Part shown: positions 8,190 through 17,752 of the stretch, piece by piece
How positions within the stretch are numbered: the stretch's first letter is position 1
How the letters are laid out: each line of letters starts with the position of its first letter
Source: Chitinilyticum litopenaei DSM 21440
GTDB taxonomy: Bacteria; Pseudomonadota; Gammaproteobacteria; Burkholderiales; Chitinibacteraceae
Reading direction: 5' to 3'
DNA length: 64,000 nucleotides
Assembly: GCF_000428145.1 (NCBI RefSeq)
Contig: NZ_ATZJ01000007.1
Location: forward strand, 1-64,000
Translations under genes and position numbers: made by a program
The notes under the pieces: generated by a model
The model's database searches: none
Seen by the model: only the letters and a program-made list of their open reading frames with translations
Told to the model about the DNA's origin: nothing

Positions 8190-10150
8190 ACCTCGGCGCC
8201 GTGCTGCCGCCGGCCCGCAGCCTGTCGGCCCGGGTCACGGGCTTTCTGATGCTGACGCTGGCCATCGGCCTTTTGGCCATTGGCGCGACACTCTACCTTT
8301 CCTGGCAGCTGGAAGGCGGCGCGGCAGCGATCAATGCGGCGGGCAGCCTCAGAAAGCAGACCTACCAGCTGGGCCTGTCGATGCAGGAATACGTCGCGAC
8401 GCGCGACCCGGCCCTGAAAGCGCGCATTCTCGACGAGCGTGACACCTTCACCGCCACGCTGGACCTGCTGCAGCATGGCGACCCGGCCCGCCCGCTTTAC
8501 CTGCCGCAGGATGCCGAGGTGCGCCAGGTGTTCGCACGCATCCGCCAGCATTACGACGCCAGCATCGCGCGCTGGGCCAATGATGTATTGCAGGGGCGGC
8601 GCCTGCCGGGCTGGACTGACCTGCGCGCCGATTCCGACCGCTTTGTCGGCGAGGTCAACGCGCTCGTCACCCTGGTCGAGGAATACAATGCGCGGCGCAC
8701 CTTCTGGCTGCGCCTCTCGCAACTGATGCTCATCGCGATGGCGGTGGCCGGTTGTACCGCGCAGATCTACCTGATGTTCCTGCTGATTTTCCGCCCGCTC
8801 GAGCGCCTGCAGGACGGCATGCAGCGCATGGCCTCGCGCGACCTCAGCGTGCGCCTGCCGGTGGAAACGCGCGATGAATTCGGCGCGCTGGCCGAGGGCT
8901 TCAACCACATGGCGGATCGCCTGGCCGAATCCTACGGCACGCTGGAAGCGCGCGTCGCCGAAAAGACCGCCGCGCTGAACGAGCAGAACCGCGAACTGTC
9001 GCTGCTGTATGGCAGCACCGTCTGGCTCAATGAAAACCATCCCGCCCAAGAGCTGTGCCGCGGCTTTATCGAGCGGCTGCGCGAATGGTTTGGCGCCGAT
9101 GCCGGCAGTGTGCGCGTTCTCGACCCGGCCCAGCAAAACGCCAATCTCATGGTCGCCGATCATTTGCCCGAAGTGCTGCTGGATGCGCCGCATTGCCGCC
9201 AGATCGAGGACTGCCTGTGCGGCGCCGTCGTGCAGCAGAACAGCGCGGTGATTCACGACTTCCGCAAGGGCGTGCCGCACGGTTTCCCGCGCGATTGCGA
9301 AAAGCAGGGTTTTGACCAGGTCACCGCCTTTCCGGTGCGCGCGCGCCAGGCACAGGCTGGCCTCATGCAGACGGGCTACTTCAGCCTGTATTTCCGCGAG
9401 CCGCATCCGTTTTCAGCTCGCGAGCTGCAACTGCTTGACAGCCTGGGCAACCACCTGGGCAATGCGCTCGAAAACCTGCGACTTGCCGCCAGCGAGCGCG
9501 AGCTGGCGGTCACCCAGGAGCGCAACCTGCTCGCGCAAGGCCTGCACGACAGCATCGCGCAGGGCCTGTCCTTCCTGAACCTGCAGGTGCAGATGCTGGA
9601 AGACTGCCTAGCCAGGGACAATCTGGATGAAGCCCGCGACATCGTGCCGCTGCTGCACGCCGGCGTGCAGGAAAGCTATGACGACGTGCGCGACCTGCTG
9701 CTGAATTTCCGCAGCCGCCTGGGCGAGGGTGATCTCAATACCGCGCTGGAGGCCACTGTCGCCAAATTCCGCCGGCAGACCGGCATGAAGGTGTCGTTCA
9801 CCAGCAGCGGCCACGGTGTGCCGCTGCCGCCGGATGAACAGATCCAGATCCTCTTCATCCTGCAGGAGGCGCTCTCCAACGTGCGCAAGCACGCGCTGGG
9901 CGCCGATCAGGTCACCGTCAGTTATGTCGAAGGCCCCGATCTGCAGCTCACCGTGCACGACAACGGCCCCGGCTTTGACGCAGCGCTGCTGGCCGAGCGT
10001 GCCGAACGCCATGTGGGCCTGCGCATCATGCAGGAGCGCGCCGCCCGCGTCGGCGCGACGCTGACCATCGAATCCGCCGCTGGCGTCTGCCTGCGGCTGG
10101 TGCTGCCTGAGAGCCAGCGCCACAAACCATCAAGGAACGAGCATGTCTGA
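8186..10150 (+). CDS. narX: Nitrate/nitrite sensor histidine kinase NarX-like
   Basis: A membrane sensor kinase of 654 residues. It shows TM1 at about 19-38, a periplasmic nitrate-binding P-box (NAAGSLRKQTYQL, residues ~50-62) and TM2 near 180-200. These are followed by HAMP (~200-252), a GAF-like central module with the NarX-type cysteine cluster CRQIEDCLCG, and a HisKA_3/HATPase core. The phosphorylated His is His454 in LAQGLHDSIAQG; the N-box is EALSNVRKHA. The GTG start overlaps the moaC stop (GTGA) with GGAGG five bases upstream, implying translational coupling. The 3' end overlaps narL by 8 bases. Confidence 0.93.
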   Translation: MNLGAVLPPARSLSARVTGFLMLTLAIGLLAIGATLYLSWQLEGGAAAINAAGSLRKQTYQLGLSMQEYVATRDPALKARILDERDTFTATLDLLQHGDPARPLYLPQDAEVRQVFARIRQHYDASIARWANDVLQGRRLPGWTDLRADSDRFVGEVNALVTLVEEYNARRTFWLRLSQLMLIAMAVAGCTAQIYLMFLLIFRPLERLQDGMQRMASRDLSVRLPVETRDEFGALAEGFNHMADRLAESYGTLEARVAEKTAALNEQNRELSLLYGSTVWLNENHPAQELCRGFIERLREWFGADAGSVRVLDPAQQNANLMVADHLPEVLLDAPHCRQIEDCLCGAVVQQNSAVIHDFRKGVPHGFPRDCEKQGFDQVTAFPVRARQAQAGLMQTGYFSLYFREPHPFSARELQLLDSLGNHLGNALENLRLAASERELAVTQERNLLAQGLHDSIAQGLSFLNLQVQMLEDCLARDNLDEARDIVPLLHAGVQESYDDVRDLLLNFRSRLGEGDLNTALEATVAKFRRQTGMKVSFTSSGHGVPLPPDEQIQILFILQEALSNVRKHALGADQVTVSYVEGPDLQLTVHDNGPGFDAALLAERAERHVGLRIMQERAARVGATLTIESAAGVCLRLVLPESQRHKPSRNEHV

Positions 10151-10808
10151 TACCGCCACGCCCGCTGCACCCATCCGTGTCCTGCTGATCGACGACCATA
10201 CGCTGTTTCGCAGCGGCGTGAAGCTGCTGCTCTCCAAACAGGCCGACCTGCACATCGTTGGCGAAGCGGCGGACGGCACCGAGGGGCTCAAGCGCGTGCA
10301 TGAACTCAAGCCCGACGTCGTGCTGCTCGACCTCAACATGCCTGGCCTCTCTGGCCTTGAGGTACTGCAGCTGATCCTGCAGGATTCGCCGGATACTGCG
10401 GTGCTGATGCTCACCGTCTCGGAGGACGCCGAAGACCTTGCCACCGCGCTGCGCAATGGCGCGCGCGGCTACCTGCTGAAGAACATTGACGCCGACTACC
10501 TGGTGAACGCCGTGCGCCGCGCGCATGACGGCGAAGCGGTGATCGCCGAGGGCATGACCGCGAAGCTGGTGCAGCAATTCCGCGCCGCCGGCGCCGCGCC
10601 GATTGCGGTGGAAAAGGACAAACTCACCCCGCGCGAGCGCGAAATCCTCGCCTGTCTGGCTCATGGCTCGAGCAACAAGGTAATCGCCCGCCAGCTCGAC
10701 GTGGCCGAGAGCACGGTGAAAATCCACGTGCAGAACATCCTGAAGAAGCTCGGCCTCTCCAGTCGCGTGCAGGCGGCGGTGTATGCTGTTGAACACGGCA
10801 TACAGTAA
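10143..10808 (+). CDS. narL: Nitrate response regulator NarL-like
   Basis: A 221-residue response regulator, partner of the preceding kinase. The receiver domain (10-125) has IDDH acidic residues, Asp63 (LLDLNMPG) as phosphorylation site and Lys in YLLKN. The LuxR/NarL helix-turn-helix (155-215) reads LTPREREILACLAHGSSNKVIARQLDVAESTVKIH across two stretches. Adjacency to NarX and the Moco genes suggests nitrate-dependent control of molybdoenzyme respiration. The reading frame's last codons overlap a degenerate copy of the 49-bp repeat. Confidence 0.94.
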   Translation: MSDTATPAAPIRVLLIDDHTLFRSGVKLLLSKQADLHIVGEAADGTEGLKRVHELKPDVVLLDLNMPGLSGLEVLQLILQDSPDTAVLMLTVSEDAEDLATALRNGARGYLLKNIDADYLVNAVRRAHDGEAVIAEGMTAKLVQQFRAAGAAPIAVEKDKLTPREREILACLAHGSSNKVIARQLDVAESTVKIHVQNILKKLGLSSRVQAAVYAVEHGIQ

Positions 10809-10825
10809 AGGCTGCATGCCAATAC
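10808..10825. repeat. Half copy of the 49-bp palindromic repeat
   Basis: AGGCTGCATGCCAATAC directly after the narL stop matches the right arm of the family. The expected left arm would lie inside the end of narL and is barely recognisable. Confidence 0.45.
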
Positions 10826-10851
10826 AAGACTGGGTATAGGTCAAATCAGCC

Positions 10852-11061
10852 GTGGCAAAAAAATTCCCCGATAACCCCGCCCACCCCGAACGCATCTGCT
10901 GGGGCTGTGACCGCTACTGCGCTGCAGACGACCTGCGCTGCGGCAACGGCGCCGGTCGCACGCAGCACCCGGTGGAGGTCTGGGGCGAGGACTGGGCGAC
11001 GTGGGAGGCTGGTGATGTGTGTGCTGGCGAAACCGGTGAATTGGCTGGCGAAAACCATTGA
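10852..11061 (+). CDS. DUF3079 family protein
   Basis: A 69-residue cysteine-rich protein beginning MAKKFPDNPAHPERICWGCDRYC, the hallmark of the DUF3079 family found in beta- and gammaproteobacteria. Four cysteines (CWGCDRYC and a later CGNG) could bind a metal. The start is a GTG with only a weak upstream ribosome site. The C-terminus departs from the family after EDW. Its function is not known. Confidence 0.85.
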   Translation: MAKKFPDNPAHPERICWGCDRYCAADDLRCGNGAGRTQHPVEVWGEDWATWEAGDVCAGETGELAGENH

Positions 11062-11298
11062 ACGACCTGCCTGCGTCCCGCAAGTGCTTCTGCTGATCGC
11101 GGACATTCGTCTGCGCCCCCCGACCACACTTGCGCTGCTTGGCGGCGGCAAGGGCCGGGCTTGCCGACTTAAGCGTGTGGCAAGTTTGCGCGCAGGTTAG
11201 ATGAAAGCCTTGCCAAGAATGCGTGCATTGATCATGCTGAATTTTATTTCATTTAGTTCAAGTTGCGCGCAAATGCGCTTTACCGCGGGTAAGTGGGT

Positions 11299-11757
11299 AT
11301 GAAATTACACGTGTATGACAAGGCAAAGTATCACTGTGAAGAGGTGGAAAGTTTGGGTCTGCCAGGAGAGCATGCATACCACCACACGACTTTTTTCTTG
11401 TCATGGCTTATCAAAAACGAGCTGATGAGCGCCTCTTTCTGTTCTGATGTTGAGAAGGATTTGACTGAGTACCGCGAAGGCAAGGCGAGCATCAATCAAA
11501 TCTATGGCTGGTGGGATGCTTGCTTGATTTCTGACATGCTGAACATGCAGGGCAATGCCTTTGCCAAAGCTTATTTTGATTTCAGTAAAGGAGAATACCT
11601 GGATGATTACCATCAGTATTTGCAAAAAGAGCTGCCAAGCGAGTTTCATGTTGAGTACACACTAGAGAATGAAACGATCATTCATCGTGTTATCTCGGAT
11701 AGATTTTCGGCTTGGAAAGAGACAAGAACCAAGAAGGCCAAGCCAATTGAATCTTGA
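11299..11757 (+). CDS. Hypothetical protein, possibly DUF7832-like
   Basis: A 152-residue acidic, probably cytoplasmic protein in visibly AT-richer DNA than its surroundings. The pattern HAYHHTTFFLSWLIKNELMS recalls small proteins annotated DUF7832, but this is a weak resemblance. No signal peptide or membrane segment is seen. The start at 11299 (MKLHVYDKAKYH) follows a GGGTAAGTGGGT stretch. Codon use and base composition suggest recent acquisition together with the next gene. Confidence 0.7.
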   Translation: MKLHVYDKAKYHCEEVESLGLPGEHAYHHTTFFLSWLIKNELMSASFCSDVEKDLTEYREGKASINQIYGWWDACLISDMLNMQGNAFAKAYFDFSKGEYLDDYHQYLQKELPSEFHVEYTLENETIIHRVISDRFSAWKETRTKKAKPIES

Positions 11758-11816
11758 CGGCTATGCCGGGCTTCATTTAATCCGGCTAGATCGCCGGTAT
11801 TTTTAATTGGTGAAAA

Positions 11817-12164
11817 ATGCAATTACTCGTGGCAGTTTTTCTTTTTTCTTCTGTTGCCGGCTTTTCGATGGCTAAAAACCCTGAGTGCTCAGACCCCAAT
11901 AATTGGGCTGCAGCGATGGCGCATATTCACCTCAAAAATGCCAAGCTAATCAGCAACGAAGCTATCGATTTTTCCAAAACCAAAGTCAAACTCATGGCAT
12001 CGGAAAAACTATCAAGCGATGTGTATCGGCAGATTCATCTAGTGACTTTCGTGGAAAAGGCTGGTCATCAGATTGAGGTTATTACGAGCAATGAAGCATC
12101 CAGTAAAGAATGCTCGATGTCTCCAGTTCAGGTCTTTGTTATTTCCGAGAAGCTTGGTGGCTGA
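11817..12164 (+). CDS. Hypothetical secreted protein
   Basis: A 115-residue protein with a clear signal peptide (MQLLVAVFLFSSVAGFSMA, cleavage near residue 19) and a mature domain of ~96 residues. The mature domain contains two cysteines (PECSDP and SKECSMSP) that could form a disulfide. It looks periplasmic. It lies in the same AT-rich island as the preceding gene, 59 bases after it. I do not recognise a family with confidence. Confidence 0.7.
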   Translation: MQLLVAVFLFSSVAGFSMAKNPECSDPNNWAAAMAHIHLKNAKLISNEAIDFSKTKVKLMASEKLSSDVYRQIHLVTFVEKAGHQIEVITSNEASSKECSMSPVQVFVISEKLGG

Positions 12165-12302
12165 ATATATCTAGCTTGCGAAATCTGAAATTTTGAGAGC
12201 AGCAAGTGCGGCCCGTGCAAGTGATGCAGTGTTTGCAAATCATAAGGTTTGTGAACGCAGGCATGAGCCGCAAACGCATTTTGTTTATTTGAAACGTGCT
12301 GT

Positions 12303-12333
12303 GGTGCGCAAATCCCTGCGGGTTTTGCACACC
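12303..12333. repeat. Short imperfect hairpin upstream of mog
   Basis: GGTGCGCAAATCCC and GGGTTTTGCACACC pair at 12 of 14 positions around a 3-base loop. It resembles dispersed palindromic units of other bacterial genomes; only one copy was noticed here. Confidence 0.6.
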
Positions 12334-12361
12334 CTACGGTCCATTTTTTGCGAGTTATTCC

Positions 12362-12943
12362 ATGCCTGATCCCGTCAAAATCGGCCTTGTTTCCACTTCC
12401 GACCGCGCCAGCCTCGGCGTGTATGAAGACAAGGGCATTCCGGCGCTGCGCGAGTGGTTGTCCGCTGCCTTGCTCAACCCCTGTGAATTCGTCGAGCGCT
12501 TGATTCCGGATGAGCAGGCCGTGATCGAGGCGACGCTGAAGGAACTAGTCGACGAGGAAGCTTGCGATCTGGTGCTGACCACCGGCGGTACCGGGCCGGC
12601 GCTGCGCGATCTCACGCCGGATGCGACTTTGGCGGTAGCCGACCGTGTGATGCCGGGTTTTGGCGAGCAGATGCGTCAGGTCAGCCTGCACTACGTTCCC
12701 ACCGCGATCCTCAGCCGCCAGGTCGGCGTGATCCGTGCTCGCTGCCTGATTCTGAATCTGCCGGGTCAACCCAAGTCGATCAAGGAAACCCTGGAAGGCG
12801 TGAAGGACGGCGAGGGCAGGGTGCTGGTCAACGGCGTGTTCGCCGCCGTACCGTATTGCGTGCAGCTGCTCGAAGGCCCTTACCTGGAAACGCGCCCTGA
12901 AGTGATTGCGGCATTCCGCCCGAAAGCAGCGGTACGGGCATGA
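12362..12943 (+). CDS. mog: Molybdopterin adenylyltransferase Mog
   Basis: A 193-residue enzyme that activates molybdopterin by adenylation before MoeA inserts molybdate. Signature segments are LTTGGTGPALRDLTP and LNLPGQPKSIKETL. The start at 12362 (MPDPVKIGLVSTSDRAS) aligns with family members. It is split from the main Moco operon by the narXL genes and the AT-rich island, so it is probably transcribed separately. Confidence 0.95.
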   Translation: MPDPVKIGLVSTSDRASLGVYEDKGIPALREWLSAALLNPCEFVERLIPDEQAVIEATLKELVDEEACDLVLTTGGTGPALRDLTPDATLAVADRVMPGFGEQMRQVSLHYVPTAILSRQVGVIRARCLILNLPGQPKSIKETLEGVKDGEGRVLVNGVFAAVPYCVQLLEGPYLETRPEVIAAFRPKAAVRA

Positions 12944-13052
12944 GGCCACTAGGATACCAAGCTAATCGTGTGGCCTGCCGCAGCCTGTTGCCAGGAGCAT
13001 GGCCAGCATGGTTTTGTCAGGATCAACTCAACACACCGTCAAACAGGCCAGC

Positions 13053-14537
13053 ATGCCAAGCCTGATGATCCAGGGCTGTACGTCGGATGCCGGCAAATCG
13101 ACGATCACCGCTGCGCTGTGCCGCCTGCTCATGCGGCGCGGCATTGCCGTCGCGCCGTTCAAGCCGCAGAACATGGCACTCAATTCGGCGGTCAGCGCCG
13201 ACGGCGGCGAGATCGGTCGCGCCCAGGCGGTGCAGGCGCAGGCCTGCGGCCTTGCCCCGCACTCCGACATGAACCCCGTCCTGCTCAAGCCGGCCGGCGC
13301 GGCGCGAGCACAGGTCATCGTGCAGGGCCGTTTGCTGGGCAATCTCGACCAGCTGGATTACCGGGACTACAAGGCCAGGACACGCGCTGCGGTATTCGAA
13401 TCCTGGCGGCGGCTCGCGCGGCAGTACGACTGGGTACTGGTCGAAGGCGCCGGCAGCCCGGCCGAGGTGAACCTGCGCGCCGGCGATATTGCCAACATGG
13501 GCTTCGCCGAAGAGGCAGACTGCCCCGTGTGGCTGGTGGCCGACATTGATCGTGGCGGCGTCTTTGCCCATCTGCTGGGTACGCTGGCCTGTCTTTCCGC
13601 CAGCGAACAGGCTCGCGTGCGCGGTTTCATCATCAACCGCTTTCGCGGCGATCCGGCCCTGTTACAGGATGGGCTCGACTGGCTGGAGGCGCAGACCGGC
13701 AAGCCGGTGCTGGCTGTGGTGCCATTTGTGCAGGATCTCGACATTGCCGCCGAAGATGCCTTGCCGCGTGCGCCAGCCAGTGGCGCGGCCGATGCCGGCT
13801 TGCGCATCGTCATCGCGACCCTGCCATACATCGCCAACCACACCGATTTCGAGCCGCTGCGCCGCAATCCCGGCGTGCACTGCAGTTATGCCCGCCCGGG
13901 CCAGCCGCTGCCGCCGTGCGATCTGCTGATCCTGCCCGGCAGCAAGAACACCATCGCCGATCTGGCCAGCCTGCGCGCCTGGGGCTGGGATGCGCAGATT
14001 GCCCGCCACCTGCGTTACGGCGGCAAGCTGATCGGCATTTGTGGTGGCTACCAGATGCTGGGGGAGACCATTGCCGATCCGCAGGGTATGGAGTCCGATG
14101 TCAATATGGCAAAGGGCCTTGGCCTAATACCCATGGATACTGTACTCGCCGGCAGCAAGACGCTGCGCCAGCGCCACGGCCATTTGCTGGCGGGTGGCAG
14201 CCCGGTCAGCGGCTATGAAATCCACCTCGGGCAAAGCACGCTGAACGCCGACTGGCCACCGCTGATGGCTCTGAAAGCCGATGGTGCCGAGCCCGAGCAG
14301 CATGGCGTGCTGTCGCCCGACGGCCAGATTGCCGGCACGTATCTGCATGGGCTGTTCGATACACCGGCCGCGCTGGCCGAGTTGCTGCACTGGGCCGGCT
14401 GGCAGGGCAGTACCACTCGGCTGCCAGCCACCGCGGAGCTGCTCGAGCGCGAGCTTGATCGCCTGGCCGACACGCTCGAAGCCGCGCTTGACTGGTCCAG
14501 GGCCGCCGCAGCCGGGCTTGCGCTGCCTGCGGGGTAG
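13053..14537 (+). CDS. cobQ: Cobyric acid synthase CobQ
   Basis: A 494-residue amidotransferase that amidates adenosylcobyrinic acid a,c-diamide in cobalamin synthesis. The N-terminal dethiobiotin-synthetase-like domain has a P-loop variant GCTSDAGKST. The C-terminal glutaminase domain has the nucleophile Cys in GICGGYQMLGE and His in GTYLHGLFD. The start at 13053 (MPSLMIQGCTSD) fits the family better than the longer upstream frame. No other cobalamin gene is in the window. Confidence 0.95.
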   Translation: MPSLMIQGCTSDAGKSTITAALCRLLMRRGIAVAPFKPQNMALNSAVSADGGEIGRAQAVQAQACGLAPHSDMNPVLLKPAGAARAQVIVQGRLLGNLDQLDYRDYKARTRAAVFESWRRLARQYDWVLVEGAGSPAEVNLRAGDIANMGFAEEADCPVWLVADIDRGGVFAHLLGTLACLSASEQARVRGFIINRFRGDPALLQDGLDWLEAQTGKPVLAVVPFVQDLDIAAEDALPRAPASGAADAGLRIVIATLPYIANHTDFEPLRRNPGVHCSYARPGQPLPPCDLLILPGSKNTIADLASLRAWGWDAQIARHLRYGGKLIGICGGYQMLGETIADPQGMESDVNMAKGLGLIPMDTVLAGSKTLRQRHGHLLAGGSPVSGYEIHLGQSTLNADWPPLMALKADGAEPEQHGVLSPDGQIAGTYLHGLFDTPAALAELLHWAGWQGSTTRLPATAELLERELDRLADTLEAALDWSRAAAAGLALPAG

Positions 14538-14656
14538 GCTATCGCAGCCCTGATCTGCCCAAGTGCTTGCGCTGTTTTGGGTGCTGCTGATGTTTTGTCT
14601 GCATGCCCGCCGGCGTGCTTATTGCGCCGGACTCCTGCGCCAGCAGATTACCTCAT

Positions 14657-14705
14657 GGGTATATTCCCAGTGCCTAATATTTAAATGGGTCTTGAAGCAA
14701 TACAG
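14657..14705. repeat. 49-bp palindromic repeat family, degenerate copy
   Basis: Starts GGGTATATTCCCAGTGCC and ends AAGCAATACAG, with TTTAAATGG in the right half. Length is exactly 49 but pairing is poor. Confidence 0.55.
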
Positions 14706-14845
14706 CGTTAGGTATGTCGGATTTGACGTCTGGCGCGCATTGCTTGCGCCGTGCCATCTTGCTGCTGGTGCCGGTTTTGCAGCTGTGCATGCGCTTGATC
14801 GGGGTTGTCCCGAGATGCCTGGCCAGGCAGAAAAGGCAGCAAAAA

Positions 14846-14864
14846 GGGCTGCCAGCGGCAGCCC
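14846..14864 (-). terminator. Rho-independent terminator of livHMGF
   Basis: GGGCTGCC-AGC-GGCAGCCC is an 8-bp stem. Read on the minus strand it is followed by TTTTTG, 20 bases after the livF stop. Confidence 0.85.
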
Positions 14865-14883
14865 TGTTGTTGGTTTCCCGGCT

Positions 14884-15609
14884 TCATTCACCGAGGTAGG
14901 CGCTCTGGATGGCCGGATTCGCGAGCAGGGTTTTGGAGTCGTCGGCGACGGTGATTACTCCCGATTCCATCACATAGCCGCGATTGGCGGTTTCCAGCGC
15001 CAGTTTGGCATTCTGCTCGATCAGCAGCATGGTCACGCCTTCAGCAGCCACCATGCGGATGATTTCGAAGATCTTCTGCACGATGATCGGCGCCAGCCCC
15101 ATGGACGGTTCGTCGAGCAGCAGCAGCTTGGGGCGGCTCATCAGCGCGCGGCCGATGGCCACCATCTGCTGCTCGCCACCGGACAGCGTGCCGGCCAGCT
15201 GCTTCATGCGCTCCTTCAGGCGCGGGAACAGGTCGTACACGCGCGCCATGTCGTGCGCGATGTCGGCCTTGTCGTTGCGGTAGTAGGCGCCCATCAGCAG
15301 GTTTTCCTCGACCGTCAGCCGCGAGAAAATCCCGCGACCTTCCGGCACCAGCACCAGGCCACGGCTGACAAAGTCATGCGCGGCGAGGCGGGAGGTATCC
15401 TGGCCGTCGAATTCGATGCTGCCGCCCGCCGGCTTGACCATGCCGACCAGCGTTTTCAGCGTGGTGGTCTTGCCGGCGCCGTTCGCGCCGATCAGCGCCA
15501 CCAGCTCACCCTTGTTGATTTCGAGATTGATGCCCTTGACGGCATGAATGCCGCCATACGCCACTTTCAGGTCTTTCACGGAAAGCAGCGGCGAAGTATT
15601 TGTCGTCAT
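14884..15609 (-). CDS. livF: Branched-chain amino acid ABC transporter ATPase LivF
   Basis: A 241-residue ATPase with Walker A GANGAGKTT, signature LSGGEQQM and Walker B LLLLDEPSMGLAP. The short C-terminus ends in AYLGE, as LivF proteins do. The start at 15609 has AAGGA upstream. It energises uptake through LivH/LivM together with LivG, whose gene ends 12 bases upstream. Confidence 0.95.
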   Translation of the reverse strand: MTTNTSPLLSVKDLKVAYGGIHAVKGINLEINKGELVALIGANGAGKTTTLKTLVGMVKPAGGSIEFDGQDTSRLAAHDFVSRGLVLVPEGRGIFSRLTVEENLLMGAYYRNDKADIAHDMARVYDLFPRLKERMKQLAGTLSGGEQQMVAIGRALMSRPKLLLLDEPSMGLAPIIVQKIFEIIRMVAAEGVTMLLIEQNAKLALETANRGYVMESGVITVADDSKTLLANPAIQSAYLGE

Positions 15610-15621
15610 GTGCTTTCTTCC

Positions 15622-16384
<763 letters not shown>

Positions 16385-16392
<8 letters not shown>

Positions 16393-17563
16393 GTTCGCGC
16401 TCCGCCTCGTCCAGGGTTGCGTCTTCCTGTTTGGTAATGCGCTTGGTCGCCGGGTGCAGTTCGTCCTTGCGGCGGCGCGACGGCCACAACCCCTCGGGGC
16501 GCAGCAGCATAATGATGATCATGGCCATGCCGAACAGCAGCATGCGCAGGTTTTCCGGGTCGACCACGCGCTTGCCCAGCAGCATGTCCTGCAGCGGGTT
16601 GACCACCTCGCGCAGCGCCTCGGGGGTGATGGACACGATGATGGCGCCCAGAATCACGCCGGGAATATGCCCCATGCCGCCCAATACCACCATGCACAGC
16701 ACGAGGATGGATTCCATCAGGATGAAGGATTCCGGCGAAATGAAGCCCTGGAAGCTGGCGAACAGCGAACCGGAAACGCCACCGAAGCTCGCGCCCATCG
16801 CGAACGCCAGCAGCTTCACGTTGCGGGTGTTGATGCCCATGGCGGCCGCGGCGATTTCGTCCTCGCGGATCGCCACCCAGGCACGGCCGATGCGCGAGCG
16901 CTGCAGGCGGATCGACACGAAGATGATCAGCACGCAGAAGGCCAGGATCAGGTAGTAGTACTGATGCACCATGGGAATCTGCACACCGAGGATTTCCAGC
17001 GGCTTGCCGAACTCGTGGCCGAACAGTGACACGCGCTCAATATTGTTGATGCCCTGCGGACCGTTGGTGAGGTTGATCGGGCGATCCAGATTGTTCATGA
17101 AAATGCGGATGATCTCGCCAAAGCCCAGCGTCACGATGGCGAGGTAATCGCCGCGCAGCTTCAGTGTCGGGGCACCCAGCATCACGCCAAAACATCCGGC
17201 GACGACAGCGGCCACCAGCAGCATCACCAGCAGCGGCGGGTACATCATCCAGGCCGGCAGCAGCGCGGCAATCTGCGGCGAATTGAGCAGCGCGTACAGA
17301 TAGGCGCCCACCGCATAGAAGGCGATGTAGCCGAGATCGAGCAGGCCGGCGTAGCCGACGACGATATTCAGCCCCAGCGCCAGCATGATGTAGAGCAGGG
17401 CGAAATCGACGGTGCGTACCCAGGAGTTGCCGCTGTCAAAGCCGGCGGAGAGCATGAAGGGCAGTACCAGCATGAAGGCGGTGAGCAGAATCAGCAGCAG
17501 CCTGGCATGCTGCCCCTGTTTGCCGACGCCGAACCAGCCGGCAATGGAATTGGCCATGGTCAT
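16385..17563 (-). CDS. livM: Branched-chain amino acid ABC permease LivM
   Basis: A 392-residue permease with about ten membrane segments and the conserved loop REDEIAAAAMGIN for ATPase contact. The start chosen at 17563 (MTMANS) has AAGGA eight bases upstream; a longer frame to 17701 lacks support. The C-terminal ~35 residues are charged and cytoplasmic (RRRKDELHP). Confidence 0.93.
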
Positions 17564-17752
17564 GATGTCAATCCTTGGCGTTGAGGTTGTTTTTGCCACG
17601 ACCCGAGCACAGCGAGGCTCCCTCGCGGCGGCGAGGGCGGGGGGAGTGGGGAGAGTCAGCAAGAACGGGCTGCAGCAATGCACCGCAGCGCGTTTGCGCA
17701 CGGCTTGGCCGGGTGCTTGTGAAGGTTTGAATTCGCAAAGTAGGCACGATCG

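Larger units (their letters stand above)
14538..14883. other. Non-coding gap between convergent cobQ and livF
   Basis: Holds a degenerate 49-bp repeat (14657-14705) and the livF terminator (14846-14864). No gene is supported. Confidence 0.5.

Noticed and set aside
12944..13052. Possible cobalamin riboswitch upstream of cobQ
   Set aside because: The 109-base gap is too short and no B12-box-like segment was seen.
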